A stretch of 64,000 bases of DNA, from the NCBI RefSeq assembly GCF_038618305.1, contig NZ_CP152017.1:2829501-2893500 (forward strand), read 5' to 3'. This document shows, piece after piece, positions 41,561 to 49,216 of this stretch (the stretch's first letter is position 1; every line of letters begins with the position of its first letter). Made by a program: the position numbers and the translations under genes. Below the pieces are notes generated by a model. That model did no database searches, was not told the DNA's origin, and saw nothing but the letters and a program-made list of their open reading frames with translations. The stretch comes from Sporosarcina sp. FSL K6-2383. Lineage in GTDB: Bacteria; Bacillota; Bacilli; Bacillales_A; Planococcaceae.

Positions 41561-41562
41561 GT

Positions 41563-41805
41563 TCACTTTTTATTTTTTAGTTTTTCGAGCAAGTTGCTTA
41601 CTTTCTCACGTGTGTTTTCAGTTTCTTCTTTTTGTAATTCTATTGTATAGCCCGATTCTGTTTCTTCTATTAATACAATGTCACCTTCGGAAATCTCGAC
41701 TGTGATTTCTTCCTTCGGGATCAGTAGTTGGTTTATTTCTTCCGGATGCTCCAAAAATACATACTGGCTATCTTCGATTTTATCTAGTGTGTATTTTTTT
41801 GTCAT
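41563..41805 (-). CDS. DUF3006 protein
   Basis: This 80-residue acidic protein has YTLDKIEDSQYVFLEHPEEI, IPKEEITVEISEGDIVLIEE and a charged C-terminal helix, matching DUF3006. Genes of this family commonly follow a secreted ComEC-like metallo-beta-lactamase protein, as here, where the ATG overlaps the MBL stop by 4 nt. Function unknown; it probably supports or regulates its partner. It is the outermost recognisable prophage-side gene. Confidence 0.85.
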   Translation of the reverse strand: MTKKYTLDKIEDSQYVFLEHPEEINQLLIPKEEITVEISEGDIVLIEETESGYTIELQKEETENTREKVSNLLEKLKNKK

Positions 41806-42872
41806 TCACAGGCCCACCCATCTTTATCTCTATCCATCTTAGATTGATATGCTGGATGACCTTTCGCGACACCTGCTGGATGCACAGTTCTTAAGTCTGT
41901 ACAATTTTTAAAGTTCGTGCGTATAGATGGTTTTGGAACAGGTTTAGTTACCGGTTTAGTTACCGGTTTAGCAATCGGTTTCGGCGCTGGATTAACAGTT
42001 GATTTTGTAGCAGGAGCAGTCACCTTTTTACCATCCTTGCATGCAGTAGATACCGCATGTTTAACTCCATTGCTCGTCACAGTAATATCGCAATCAAGTG
42101 GTGTTTTGTAAGTTTTGGCACCAACATTTTTCAAACGACTTTCTATTGCTAAATGTGGATGTCCGTAACTATTGTTTTTGCCGTAAGATAATATTGCCAC
42201 TGATGGCTTAACATTATTGATAAACGCCGCCGAGCTGCTTGTATCGGATCCATGATGCCCGTTTTTAAGTACAGTTGCAGCTACGTCGTATTTTGCTCTG
42301 ATCTTATCCTCAATCGCTGCATCCGCGTCACCCATCAATAAAAATGACACTTTGTTATAAGTAGCTTTTAACACGATCGATGCGTCATTGCTGTCTTTCG
42401 CATTTTCATCCGCATGAAGCACTCGGATAATCATGTTAGGATCCAGTGCTATTTTGTCCAATTCTTGTGCGACTGAAAACTTGATATTCTTTTTATCGAT
42501 CAATGTAAGTAAATCGTAATAAGTCTGAGACGTATGCACATGTCCAGAATCGATGAAATTAGTGACAGGGAATGCATTTAACACCGTAATTAGTCCACCA
42601 ATATGATCAGCGTCAGGATGCGTAGCAACTACATAGTCTAGTTTTTTCACACCTTTTGATTTAAGAAATGAAACCACTTTGCCACTGTTTGCTTTTGTGC
42701 CACCGTCAACTAGCATGCTTTTGCCTCCTGGTGCTTGAATCAGAATCGAATCCCCCTGCCCCACATCCAAGAAATGCACTTTTAATTCTGCTGGCGCTGC
42801 GTTTGCGATTGATGCTGGTAATAAACTGATTGCTAGAATAAATGCTATCAGTATCGAGAAATACTTTTTCAT
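41802..42872 (-). CDS. Secreted ComEC-like metallo-beta-lactamase protein with Excalibur domain
   Basis: Signal peptide (MKKYFSILIAFILAISLLPA, cleavage near ANA). An MBL hydrolase domain (about 30-265) follows, with HFLDVGQGDSILI, ATHPDADHIGG, LLMGDADAAIE and KNGHHGSDTSSS, the set seen in the ComEC C-terminal nuclease-like domain. A Pro/Lys repeat linker follows (repeated KPVTKPV), then a C-terminal Excalibur motif (NCTDLRTVHPAGVAKGHPAY to DRDKDGWACE) that probably binds calcium. Likely an extracellular phosphodiesterase or nuclease. It is prophage cargo, coupled to DUF3006. Confidence 0.9.
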   Translation of the reverse strand: MKKYFSILIAFILAISLLPASIANAAPAELKVHFLDVGQGDSILIQAPGGKSMLVDGGTKANSGKVVSFLKSKGVKKLDYVVATHPDADHIGGLITVLNAFPVTNFIDSGHVHTSQTYYDLLTLIDKKNIKFSVAQELDKIALDPNMIIRVLHADENAKDSNDASIVLKATYNKVSFLLMGDADAAIEDKIRAKYDVAATVLKNGHHGSDTSSSAAFINNVKPSVAILSYGKNNSYGHPHLAIESRLKNVGAKTYKTPLDCDITVTSNGVKHAVSTACKDGKKVTAPATKSTVNPAPKPIAKPVTKPVTKPVPKPSIRTNFKNCTDLRTVHPAGVAKGHPAYQSKMDRDKDGWACE

Positions 42873-42980
42873 TCCTTCATCCTCCTATAATTCTATTTAT
42901 CTATCAATCGTAGATTAAATAATACAAAATGTCTATATAGTACTGTAATGTATTCTCTAAATTACTATTGAAGTGGTATT

Positions 42981-43271
42981 TTATTCATACAAAGTAGGTT
43001 GTATCCCCGTTCCGCGCATAATGAAATCAAACGCGTTCATTTCTGGTAGTTTTTCAAGAAAGTCATCTAGTTCACCTGGTTCAAAGAATACGAACGTGTT
43101 AATACAATAGTCAACGTCTCCATCAGCGCATAAATATAAGTAGATAGTTGCCCCTCTGTTTTTTTCGAAGTTTGTATTTTCTCCAAGCGCTAGGATCATT
43201 ACAGTGTCGTCGATAAAGTAAGTGGTTAGAAATTCATTGCCGTACAAATTTAATTTGCTTTCAAATTCCAT
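42981..43271 (-). CDS. Hypothetical prophage protein
   Basis: This 96-residue acidic protein is rich in beta-prone sequence (LTTYFIDDTVMILALGE, GATIYLYLCADGDVDYCINT) and ends with an acidic helix (EPGELDDFLEKLPEM). No recognised family. There is no TM or signal. It lies alone between the MBL gene and the SOS operon. The start at 43271 is preceded by an A/G-rich GGGGGGG stretch that could serve as ribosome site. Confidence 0.6.
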   Translation of the reverse strand: MEFESKLNLYGNEFLTTYFIDDTVMILALGENTNFEKNRGATIYLYLCADGDVDYCINTFVFFEPGELDDFLEKLPEMNAFDFIMRGTGIQPTLYE

Positions 43272-43352
43272 GACTCAGCCCCCCCCTTTACGCATAGATT
43301 CAATACCGTTGTAATATCACCTTTATTAATCGTTCGACAAATAGCGACAAAC

Positions 43353-43384
43353 AAAAAGACCAATCCGGTTAGGACTGGCCACTT
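43353..43384 (-). terminator. Terminator of the SOS operon
   Basis: In minus sense GGCCAGTCC pairs with GGATTGGTC (two wobbles) around TAACC, followed by TTTTTG, directly after the distal YolD gene. Confidence 0.8.
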
Positions 43385-43386
43385 TC

Positions 43387-43653
43387 TCACTTTACACTTA
43401 CGATAGCGTTGATATTTATCTTTCTTTCCTCATAACCCACCTGTAGCGTTAATTTACCCGTTTGACTGTCGGCGTTAGTTATGACACCACGAGCTGAATC
43501 AAACTGCTTCTGATGATAGACAGTGATTTCTACTTCATTTTTAAATTCTAACGCTTCGTTTATTTTTTCGGCGATTAACTCGAAGTCTTCTTCTGTCATT
43601 TTTGGAGTCTCTGAGCTCTTGTATGTTTTCTTTGGTTTTGGAATTGCCGTCAT
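43387..43653 (-). CDS. YolD-like protein (distal)
   Basis: This 88-residue YolD-family protein has KMTEEDFELIAEKINEALEFKNEVEITVYHQKQFDSARGVI, QTGKLTLQVGYEERKININAIVSV. YolD-like genes accompany UvrX-type Y-family polymerases in Bacillus phages and ICEs. The start at 43653 (MTAIPKPKKTYK) lies 9 nt after AAGGGG; the ATG at 43662 overlaps that box. This is the second of two tandem YolD genes, 28% smaller than its neighbour and distinct in sequence outside the shared domain. Confidence 0.82.
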   Translation of the reverse strand: MTAIPKPKKTYKSSETPKMTEEDFELIAEKINEALEFKNEVEITVYHQKQFDSARGVITNADSQTGKLTLQVGYEERKININAIVSVK

Positions 43654-43668
43654 TATAAACATCCCCTT

Positions 43669-43998
43669 TTAATTGATTAGCGACACCGCTGCTATCTCGT
43701 CAAACTTATAACGTATTGTCGAAAATGGATCATCCAACACGATTGTTTTATTGTCCATATTTATCTCAATCACTTTTCCGTAATCAACATCCAAATATCC
43801 ATCACGCCAGTACGTCAACTTGATGGTGCTTTTGCTTTTAAATGCACGTTGGATTTCATCAGCAATTAATTCTAGTTCGTAGTCCTCCAACTGCGGTTTA
43901 GCCGTCTTCTTGTCATTTTCCTGCCACTTTTTCATCTCGGCGTTATGCTCAGGCAACATCATGCCTTGCCACTTAATATTCCCTCTATCTTTAATCAT
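43669..43998 (-). CDS. YolD-like protein (proximal)
   Basis: This 109-residue protein begins with the classic YolD opening IKDRGNIKWQGMMLPEHNAEM, followed by LEDYELELIADEIQRAFKSKSTIKLTYWRDGYLD and NKTIVLDDPFSTIRYKFDEIAAVSL. It is located 6 bp after uvrX. Its role is unknown; it is presumed to modulate the lesion-bypass polymerase or SOS response. The paired YolD paralogs suggest a heteromer. Confidence 0.88.
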   Translation of the reverse strand: MIKDRGNIKWQGMMLPEHNAEMKKWQENDKKTAKPQLEDYELELIADEIQRAFKSKSTIKLTYWRDGYLDVDYGKVIEINMDNKTIVLDDPFSTIRYKFDEIAAVSLIN

Positions 43999-44004
43999 AT
44001 TTTA

Positions 44005-45267
44005 TCATCCTTTGTGTCCGCCGACCAATGCCGACCGTTTAATTGCTGTGCCTGCGTCAGTTAATGAGATTGCTCTTAAGACTGCTGTAGAACCGTATTT
44101 ATTTCGTATTCTATCCATAACTTTCCCGATTTCTCGTTCACGCCAATTATCCTTCTCGAATAGACTCAGCTGCACAGATTGTTCGTTTTCTAATTTAGTT
44201 ATCGAAATCGACACCTGGCGTACTGGACGGGCGTCATAGTTTTCACTCAGCAGTTCTTTACATACTGCGTAGATGGCCATTGTCTCGTTTGTAGCTTCAT
44301 TAATAGTGCGCGAACGTTGAAAACCGCCACCCAATGCATTCTTGCTATATTGGATACCCAAAGTGATTGTACGACCTGTTTTCGAAGCATCCCTAGCCCT
44401 TTTCGCTACGTCTTCGCACATCTCGAGCATGACGGCTTTAACCTCTGCAATTGAATTGTAATCTCGCATGAGTATCTGACTCTTACCGTAGCTGACTTGA
44501 CCTACTGGTACTGGTGTATCCACTCTGGATAGGTCTATACCCCATGCGTGGTGATACAGCTGGTTGCCCATGACGCCAAATTTCTTCTCTAAAATGTCAA
44601 GGGATGTGTGGGCGAGATCACCAACAGAGTAGATTCCCATTGCATTTAAAGACTTTTCTGTCCTGCCGCCGATTCCCCACATTTCAGAAAGTGGAGATAC
44701 TGGCCATAGTTTCTTTTCAACATCCTCAAATCTCCATTTTGCAAAACCTTGTTTCTTCGCTTCCAAGTCCAATGCTAATTTAGACATCAGCATGTTCGGT
44801 CCCATGCCAGCCGTTGATGGTAAGCTAAGCGTCTCAAATATTTCTTTTTGAATTTCTCTAACGGTTTCCGCCGGATCTCCCCACAGCTTTTCTGTTCCAG
44901 TTAAATCAATAAACGATTCATCGACGCTGTAGACGTGTATCGCTTCAGCTGGGACGTATTTGTGAAGGATGCGAGTAATGGACATCGACATTTCTAAAAA
45001 GTACGCCATTTTAGGCTCGAACAAGCGAATATCTGGATGGCTAGGAATATCATATAGCCTGGTTACAGCCGAACGAACACCGAAACGCTTTTTCATTGGT
45101 GGACTTGCAGCTAATACGATACTCCCCGGCTGTTTGAAATTTCCGACCACCGCGATAGGAACTGCCCTCACATCTAAATTGTGGATTGCTGCCATGCAGC
45201 TGGCGTAAAAGCTCATCATATCAATGCAAGCGACCGAGCGGTTTGGCATCTTACTGTAGTCAATCAC
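44005..45267 (-). CDS. uvrX: Y-family DNA polymerase, UvrX/YqjW type
   Basis: This 420-residue translesion polymerase has CIDMMSFYASC (first metal Asp), AASPPMKKRFGVRSA, VYSVDESFIDLTG (SxDE metal motif), a helix-hairpin-helix WGIGGRTEKSLNAMGI and a little-finger domain (about 240-350). A sliding-clamp binding motif QLSLF sits at about 376-380. GTG start overlaps the WYL-like gene stop as GTGA. SOS control is indicated by the LexA-like box in the operon promoter. The QLSLF motif means it should need a beta clamp. Confidence 0.93.
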   Translation of the reverse strand: MIDYSKMPNRSVACIDMMSFYASCMAAIHNLDVRAVPIAVVGNFKQPGSIVLAASPPMKKRFGVRSAVTRLYDIPSHPDIRLFEPKMAYFLEMSMSITRILHKYVPAEAIHVYSVDESFIDLTGTEKLWGDPAETVREIQKEIFETLSLPSTAGMGPNMLMSKLALDLEAKKQGFAKWRFEDVEKKLWPVSPLSEMWGIGGRTEKSLNAMGIYSVGDLAHTSLDILEKKFGVMGNQLYHHAWGIDLSRVDTPVPVGQVSYGKSQILMRDYNSIAEVKAVMLEMCEDVAKRARDASKTGRTITLGIQYSKNALGGGFQRSRTINEATNETMAIYAVCKELLSENYDARPVRQVSISITKLENEQSVQLSLFEKDNWREREIGKVMDRIRNKYGSTAVLRAISLTDAGTAIKRSALVGGHKG

Positions 45268-45485
45268 ACGACGTCACTCTCTTTTCTAACGACGGGAACA
45301 AGTGCCAAAATGTTATCAATCGTAAAGGTTCGTTTGGATTCCCTCGTAAAGCAATACGCTCTGAAGGATACATCGCCAACTTGTAGCACTTTGATTCGCC
45401 TTTGACTGATTGAACCGTCCTTCGCCATGTAGACCATATCCAATAACTGACCATATTCTACCGACTTAACCAATAGTTTTAGCAC
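45264..45485 (-). CDS. Small WYL-like protein upstream of uvrX
   Basis: This 73-residue protein starts at GTG 45485 (MLKLLVKSVEYGQLLDMVYM) with GGAGGGG about 10 nt upstream. It has the WYL-type beta-strand series SQRRIKVLQVGDVSFRAYCFTRESKRTFTIDNILALV. WYL domains sense nucleic acid or nucleotide ligands. Stand-alone mini-WYL genes accompany UvrX polymerases in many Firmicutes elements. The frame continues upstream to 45575 but runs through the promoter, so that longer version is rejected. Confidence 0.8.
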   Translation of the reverse strand: MLKLLVKSVEYGQLLDMVYMAKDGSISQRRIKVLQVGDVSFRAYCFTRESKRTFTIDNILALVPVVRKESDVV

Positions 45486-45507
45486 GTTTGTTCCCCTCCT
45501 TGATTTC

Positions 45508-45536
45508 AGTATAACGAATGAATGTTCGGTTGTAAA
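45508..45536 (-). promoter_or_regulatory. SOS promoter with embedded LexA-like box
   Basis: In minus sense TTTACA (45536-45531), 17 nt, TATACT (45513-45508). The spacer contains CGAACATTCATTCG (45528-45515), one mismatch from the Bacillus GAAC-N4-GTTC core. LexA bound here would block the WYL-uvrX-yolD-yolD operon. Confidence 0.75.
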
Positions 45537-45542
45537 GCAAAT

Positions 45543-45569
45543 AAAAAAGCACCTCGTGAGAGATGCTTT
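45543..45569 (-). terminator. Terminator of the GHKL/STAS pair
   Basis: In minus sense AAGCATCTC pairs with GAGGTGCTT around TCAC, followed by TTTTATT. Confidence 0.85.
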
Positions 45570-45580
45570 GAACAAACAAG

Positions 45581-45889
45581 TTACATAGTAGCTAACAGCT
45601 CATTTTTAGTAACTGTATCAATAAACCGCTTGCCTATAATAGAATTGATTTGTTTAGTGCTATCAACGAATTTAAGGTTGTTTTTAATTTCGTCAAATGA
45701 AAAATGCTCCAAAAGTTCAATAAAAGCACTATTTACAAATGAGGTATTGAGCGCATAAATTCCTTCGAATGAAACAGTTACTTGTTGATTATTAAGCAGA
45801 GCGGTTTTCACTAAATCAAAGATGATCTCACCATCTTTATTAAACGATGTGCTATTCACTACATCACTTATTCTGATAAAGTTTACCAT
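45581..45889 (-). CDS. STAS-like protein (DUF4325)
   Basis: This 102-residue protein has the DUF4325 pattern: IIFDLVKTALLNNQQVTVSFEGIYALNTSFVNSAFIELLEHF, with small residues NTSF where anti-anti-sigma factors carry the regulatory Ser. There is no TM. GAGGAGG precedes the ATG, which lies inside the end of the GHKL gene (7-nt overlap), so the two products are likely made in fixed ratio. Function unknown; it is likely a binding partner of the GHKL ATPase, by analogy with SpoIIAA/SpoIIAB or RsbV/RsbW. Confidence 0.8.
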   Translation of the reverse strand: MVNFIRISDVVNSTSFNKDGEIIFDLVKTALLNNQQVTVSFEGIYALNTSFVNSAFIELLEHFSFDEIKNNLKFVDSTKQINSIIGKRFIDTVTKNELLATM

Positions 45890-46794
45890 GAAAAATCCTC
45901 CTCTACGTTATCAAATAGATTTTCAGCTTTCGAGACATCGATTTTTATTTCGATATGGGTACCCGGATAGAAACTTTCCGCCGAACGATACTCTTGTATC
46001 ATATGACCGTTTTCAAGTCTTGATTCCAGTATACCCCTGTTCGTCAAAATGTAAACAGTCCCACCAGCATTCGCTACCACATTATGGATTAACATATCAA
46101 GGCCTGCTCCACGATTGTGAGGTGTAGTTTGTGTAGTGAAATTACGTTTGACAGCATTTCTCAATGCTTCTTCATCGGTAAAGTGTGCAAATTGTGGAAA
46201 ACTTTTTATGTGTTCTATTATGCCTACTCCGATATCACCTATAGTAATAGTTATACTATTACTTTCTGGATAATATTGCGCAAAGATGTTACTAAAATGT
46301 ATATCGGCATGATCCCTAACATTGTTAAATATTTCTTCTAAACAAGCTTTAAATGACTCTACTTCTTTTGAAGATTTATTGAGTAACCGCGACAACCATG
46401 GTATAAAAGAATGATTAAGCCAGTGATTAAAATTATCTAACATTACATCTTGGAGCGCAACAGTGTCCTCACGCAATGAAGAATTTAAGTTAATCCTGTT
46501 TCCTATAAAACCTTCAAAAAAACCACAATCATCTAAAAACTTTTGAGGATTTACGTGTTCCGGTGAAAACTCATCATACTCAACACACAAGAAATCAACC
46601 GATTTCCCTTTTGAAAGTAGCCATGTCACCATTCCATGAAGAACGGTTACCCCAATTGGTTCTATGTCCTTTTTACATGTTTCGAAATCGAAAATATATT
46701 CTTCGTGCAAAGGATCCCCTGCTTCTGTTACCAATTGATTCGTAAGATCTGCTAATGTTTCGCGCTTTAAACGTTCTGGAAGTATTATATTCAT
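45883..46794 (-). CDS. GHKL-type ATPase with N-terminal STAS-like region
   Basis: This 303-residue protein has two parts. Residues about 30-100 look STAS-like (EEYIFDFETCKKDIEPIGVT, VDFLCVEYDEFSPE). Residues about 140-285 are a histidine-kinase-like ATPase: N-box CLEEIFNNVRDHA (150-163), G1 GDIGVGI (186-192) and G2 HNRGAGLDML (226-235). There is no histidine phosphoacceptor domain, receiver or TM. It is paired with the STAS-like gene and located in prophage cargo between the lysis and SOS modules. A phage-encoded partner-switch or defence module is the best inference. Confidence 0.82.
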   Translation of the reverse strand: MNIILPERLKRETLADLTNQLVTEAGDPLHEEYIFDFETCKKDIEPIGVTVLHGMVTWLLSKGKSVDFLCVEYDEFSPEHVNPQKFLDDCGFFEGFIGNRINLNSSLREDTVALQDVMLDNFNHWLNHSFIPWLSRLLNKSSKEVESFKACLEEIFNNVRDHADIHFSNIFAQYYPESNSITITIGDIGVGIIEHIKSFPQFAHFTDEEALRNAVKRNFTTQTTPHNRGAGLDMLIHNVVANAGGTVYILTNRGILESRLENGHMIQEYRSAESFYPGTHIEIKIDVSKAENLFDNVEEDFSW

Positions 46795-46894
46795 AAGTAA
46801 CCTCTTTTTCTTATTCAGTAAATGCTTCTATTAGTATAATGCTTTAAAAAATAAAGGAAACCCCTGGGAGACATAAAGTTAACAATATAAACAA

Positions 46895-46930
46895 AAAAGG
46901 CGCCCACTCAATTAAGAGAAGACGCCTTTT
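46895..46930 (-). terminator. Terminator of the lysis/late operon
   Basis: In minus sense AAAAGGCG pairs with CGCCTTTT across a 20-nt loop, followed by TTG, 3 nt after the amidase stop. Confidence 0.8.
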
Positions 46931-46932
46931 GC

Positions 46933-47700
46933 TTACTTATTTACCGCTACCGTATACTTGACCGCCAAACCTAACACATCCGCATCTGTGAGCGTCCTAT
47001 TCGCTAGTTTGTCCTGCCACGATGGATGCGCTCCCGCTTTAACGGCTGCATCCACTATGATCTGACGGTGCGCTTTACTCACCAAAGATGTTTCCGTTTC
47101 CGATTTTAAAGTAGGGCTTGAGAATACCAATTCCTCTTCCTCCTTTTTAGTGTTATTAAATGCTGATTCTACACGATTTCTATATGGATTAAATGATCCG
47201 TCACGCTTAAGAATCAAACGTGGACAGTATTTACCACTCCAATGCTGATGAGGAACAACATCCGTCGGCTTCAATTTAAATCCTTTCAACAACAGCACTG
47301 TAAGAGCAATTGCATTGTCTTCAGCTTGCTTTGTATTCGTTTCTGGGTTTTCGCATATCTCGATGCCGATAGATGTACGATTGCCTGAATTCACCCCGCC
47401 ACCATCTCCACAGTGCCATGCAATTTCGTCAAACGGAATGTGCTGGTAGATGAATTTATCATCGACTGACAGATGCCAGGATACGTGCGTGGTGTCTTTC
47501 GGGTGATAGCTAGCTAAGTTGTGGATATAAGTGTTATGCGCCTTAGCGTTCGCGCCCTTGCTAGCGTTGCCTGTGTTGTGAGTGGTAATCTTTTTCGGCT
47601 TCATTGGCGTGCCAGGACGAATTTCTGGATTGCCCTTTTGGATGATATCGACAACAACTGTAGCATTGCCGATTTTCATTCCGTTCGTGAGTAACCGCAT
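46933..47700 (-). CDS. N-acetylmuramoyl-L-alanine amidase (endolysin)
   Basis: This 255-residue protein has an Amidase_2 domain (about 10-170) with zinc ligands in KITTHNTGN, EIAWHCGDGGGV and HQHWSGKYCPR, and the substrate groove around GNRTSIGIEICENPETN. The C-terminal 70 residues contain a wall-binding or Bacillus-type repeat (DAAVKAGAHPSWQDKLANRTL). There is no signal peptide, so release depends on the adjacent holin. Its ATG shares one base with the holin stop. It cleaves the MurNAc-L-Ala bond at the end of the lytic cycle. Confidence 0.93.
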   Translation of the reverse strand: MRLLTNGMKIGNATVVVDIIQKGNPEIRPGTPMKPKKITTHNTGNASKGANAKAHNTYIHNLASYHPKDTTHVSWHLSVDDKFIYQHIPFDEIAWHCGDGGGVNSGNRTSIGIEICENPETNTKQAEDNAIALTVLLLKGFKLKPTDVVPHQHWSGKYCPRLILKRDGSFNPYRNRVESAFNNTKKEEEELVFSSPTLKSETETSLVSKAHRQIIVDAAVKAGAHPSWQDKLANRTLTDADVLGLAVKYTVAVNK

Positions 47701-47951
47701 TATTTCAACCCCTTACGTTTCAATTCCTCTTCCTGTTTTTTAGCTTTTTCAGTCAGTACATATGAGTTTTTGTACACACCGTAGATCAACAACGCAAACG
47801 GTACAGCTGCAATCAGCACACCCTCAAATGCTCCGATAGACTCCGTATTAAACCATGCAAATTCGATATTCAAAGTTGCCAAAAATAAAAGGATTGCTGA
47901 TAGCAACCCTCCGAATAACCCGATGTATTGTTTTAGTTTGTCTGCATTCAT
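47700..47951 (-). CDS. Holin (phi LC3/XhlB-like)
   Basis: This 83-residue protein has two TM helices (about 8-27, LFGGLLSAILLFLATLNI, and 40-58, FEGVLIAAVPFALLIYGVY) and a highly charged Lys/Glu C-terminus, the class II holin plan. It is placed directly before the amidase and after the XhlA-like gene, as in PBSX. It should form membrane lesions that release the amidase. Confidence 0.88.
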   Translation of the reverse strand: MNADKLKQYIGLFGGLLSAILLFLATLNIEFAWFNTESIGAFEGVLIAAVPFALLIYGVYKNSYVLTEKAKKQEEELKRKGLK

Positions 47952-47954
47952 GAT

Positions 47955-48191
47955 TTAATTACTCCCTTTCCAAAGTAGCGCAATAAGCGCAATAATGACT
48001 GTGCCTACAATCGTTGTGCCTGCCCAAAATACAATTCTGTCTAGCTTATCAATACGGTGATGCGCCGACTTGGCAGATTGAGCCGCTTCCATCGCTGTGT
48101 CATTCGTCTTGTTCATCGTTGACAGCAAAGTCTTGATGCTAGCAATATCTTCTTTCATTTCGATAATCATTTTCATATCGTCTTCCGCCAC
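47955..48191 (-). CDS. xhlA: XhlA-like haemolysin protein
   Basis: This 78-residue protein has an N-terminal coiled coil (MKMIIEMKEDIASIKTLLST) and a single C-terminal TM (about 52-74, AGTTIVGTVIIALIALLW). This is the XhlA form that acts with the holin in PBSX lysis. It is the first gene of the XhlA-holin-amidase cassette, 3 bp ahead of the holin. GGAGTGAT lies upstream of the ATG. Confidence 0.9.
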   Translation of the reverse strand: MAEDDMKMIIEMKEDIASIKTLLSTMNKTNDTAMEAAQSAKSAHHRIDKLDRIVFWAGTTIVGTVIIALIALLWKGSN

Positions 48192-48225
48192 ATGATCACT
48201 CCTATTTTTTATTTTTTGATAAACA

Positions 48226-48252
48226 AAAAGGACACCCGATTGGATGCCCTTT
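48226..48252 (-). terminator. Terminator after the 217-residue unknown gene
   Basis: In minus sense AAAGGGCATCC pairs with GGGTGTCCTTT (two wobbles) around AATC and is followed by TTGTTT. It separates this gene from the lysis cassette, so the latter must be read through or have its own promoter in 48192-48226. Confidence 0.75.
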
Positions 48253-48369
48253 ACCTTGATATTTGATTATTTCTCGCTACGCCTTATGGTCCGAATAGGC
48301 AACAAAATAGCCAACTAAAAGTTGACTTAACATGTTAAACTAAAGCGTCCGATTGTTTAATAGTATGAA

Positions 48370-49023
48370 TTAACGTTTTGAAAATCCTTTTTTAATTTCA
48401 TCATCACTTTTTCCCTCACCTTTCAACTCAGAAAAGAAGAAGCTCAAATTTTTGTCTATGGAATATGTTTCATACAGTTCGGGACGTAGCGTTTGTGCTT
48501 TATTGCTATTCTCAATGCTTCGTTTATTTGGTGAACCATCTTCTTTCGTTCCGTTGCGACGTACATCATAGCAGTAAATTGCATTGGGGTTATTCCGCTC
48601 TGCTCGTCTTCCAATTAAGATTCTTTCAATATCACAACTTTTATCCAGTACTTTCATTTTAGGAATGAAAAAGGAAAAGTTTCGAGAGAAATCTTTAAAA
48701 AAATCTCTATTAGCATCTCCTCTTTCAACGTCAAAAAAGATACAAAACTCCCTAGCACTCTCAAAACGAACATCGTAGAAGTCTATATAACCCTTAATTG
48801 AATTTTTTGTATTGTTCCATGATATAAATTCAACTTTAGCCTTAGCGTAATCGTTAGGTTTTCTCTCCCTTTCATTATATAAAGTTAAAATCACAATATA
48901 CTTTTCTCCTTTATAAGTAATAGGAAAAGAATCTATAACCCATTCTTTTTCTTTCATATCCCGCAATAAAGAAGGTAAATTTTTAAAAAGTATTTCTGTT
49001 TTCTTATTATTCTGCGTCATCAT
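48370..49023 (-). CDS. Unknown protein inserted between tail and lysis genes
   Basis: This 217-residue soluble, basic protein has LFKNLPSLLRDMKEKEWVIDS, YIVILTLYNERERKPNDYAK, a DVRFESAREFCIFFDVERG segment and YCYDVRRNGTKEDGSPNKRS. It resembles DUF6037-type proteins but I cannot verify this. It has its own terminator and a GGGGGGAG ribosome site, and a lower GC content than the flanking tail genes. This marks it as a cargo gene (moron); such positions often hold superinfection-exclusion or defence genes. Confidence 0.6.
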   Translation of the reverse strand: MMTQNNKKTEILFKNLPSLLRDMKEKEWVIDSFPITYKGEKYIVILTLYNERERKPNDYAKAKVEFISWNNTKNSIKGYIDFYDVRFESAREFCIFFDVERGDANRDFFKDFSRNFSFFIPKMKVLDKSCDIERILIGRRAERNNPNAIYCYDVRRNGTKEDGSPNKRSIENSNKAQTLRPELYETYSIDKNLSFFFSELKGEGKSDDEIKKGFSKR

Positions 49024-49099
49024 GTCTCCCCCCCTTTCATCCTAATTCGACAAAAGGAAAGGATTCCCTGCAATAAATGACATGAAAAATAACGCTAGC

Positions 49100-49216
49100 T
49101 TATGCTGCGTCTACATCTGCATCTAATAGGACTTGTACATCCGCACGCCACTTAAGCGGCACATCGTCAACCGTCCGCAATTCTTTTTGGATTAAATCAT
49201 AATATAACTTCGCCAT
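49100..49216 (-). CDS. XkdX-like 38-residue protein
   Basis: It starts at ATG 49216 inside the end of the preceding gene (20-nt overlap) and reads MAKLYYDLIQKELRTVDDVP, then LKWRADVQVLLDADVDAA. This matches the short XkdX/CD1375 family found directly after tail fibre genes in PBSX-type phages. Function unknown. Too short to be found by length filters. Confidence 0.85.
   Translation of the reverse strand: MAKLYYDLIQKELRTVDDVPLKWRADVQVLLDADVDAA

Noticed and set aside
45486..45575. Longer version of the WYL-like protein
   Set aside because: The extra 30 codons cover the -10, LexA-like box and -35 sequence of its own promoter.
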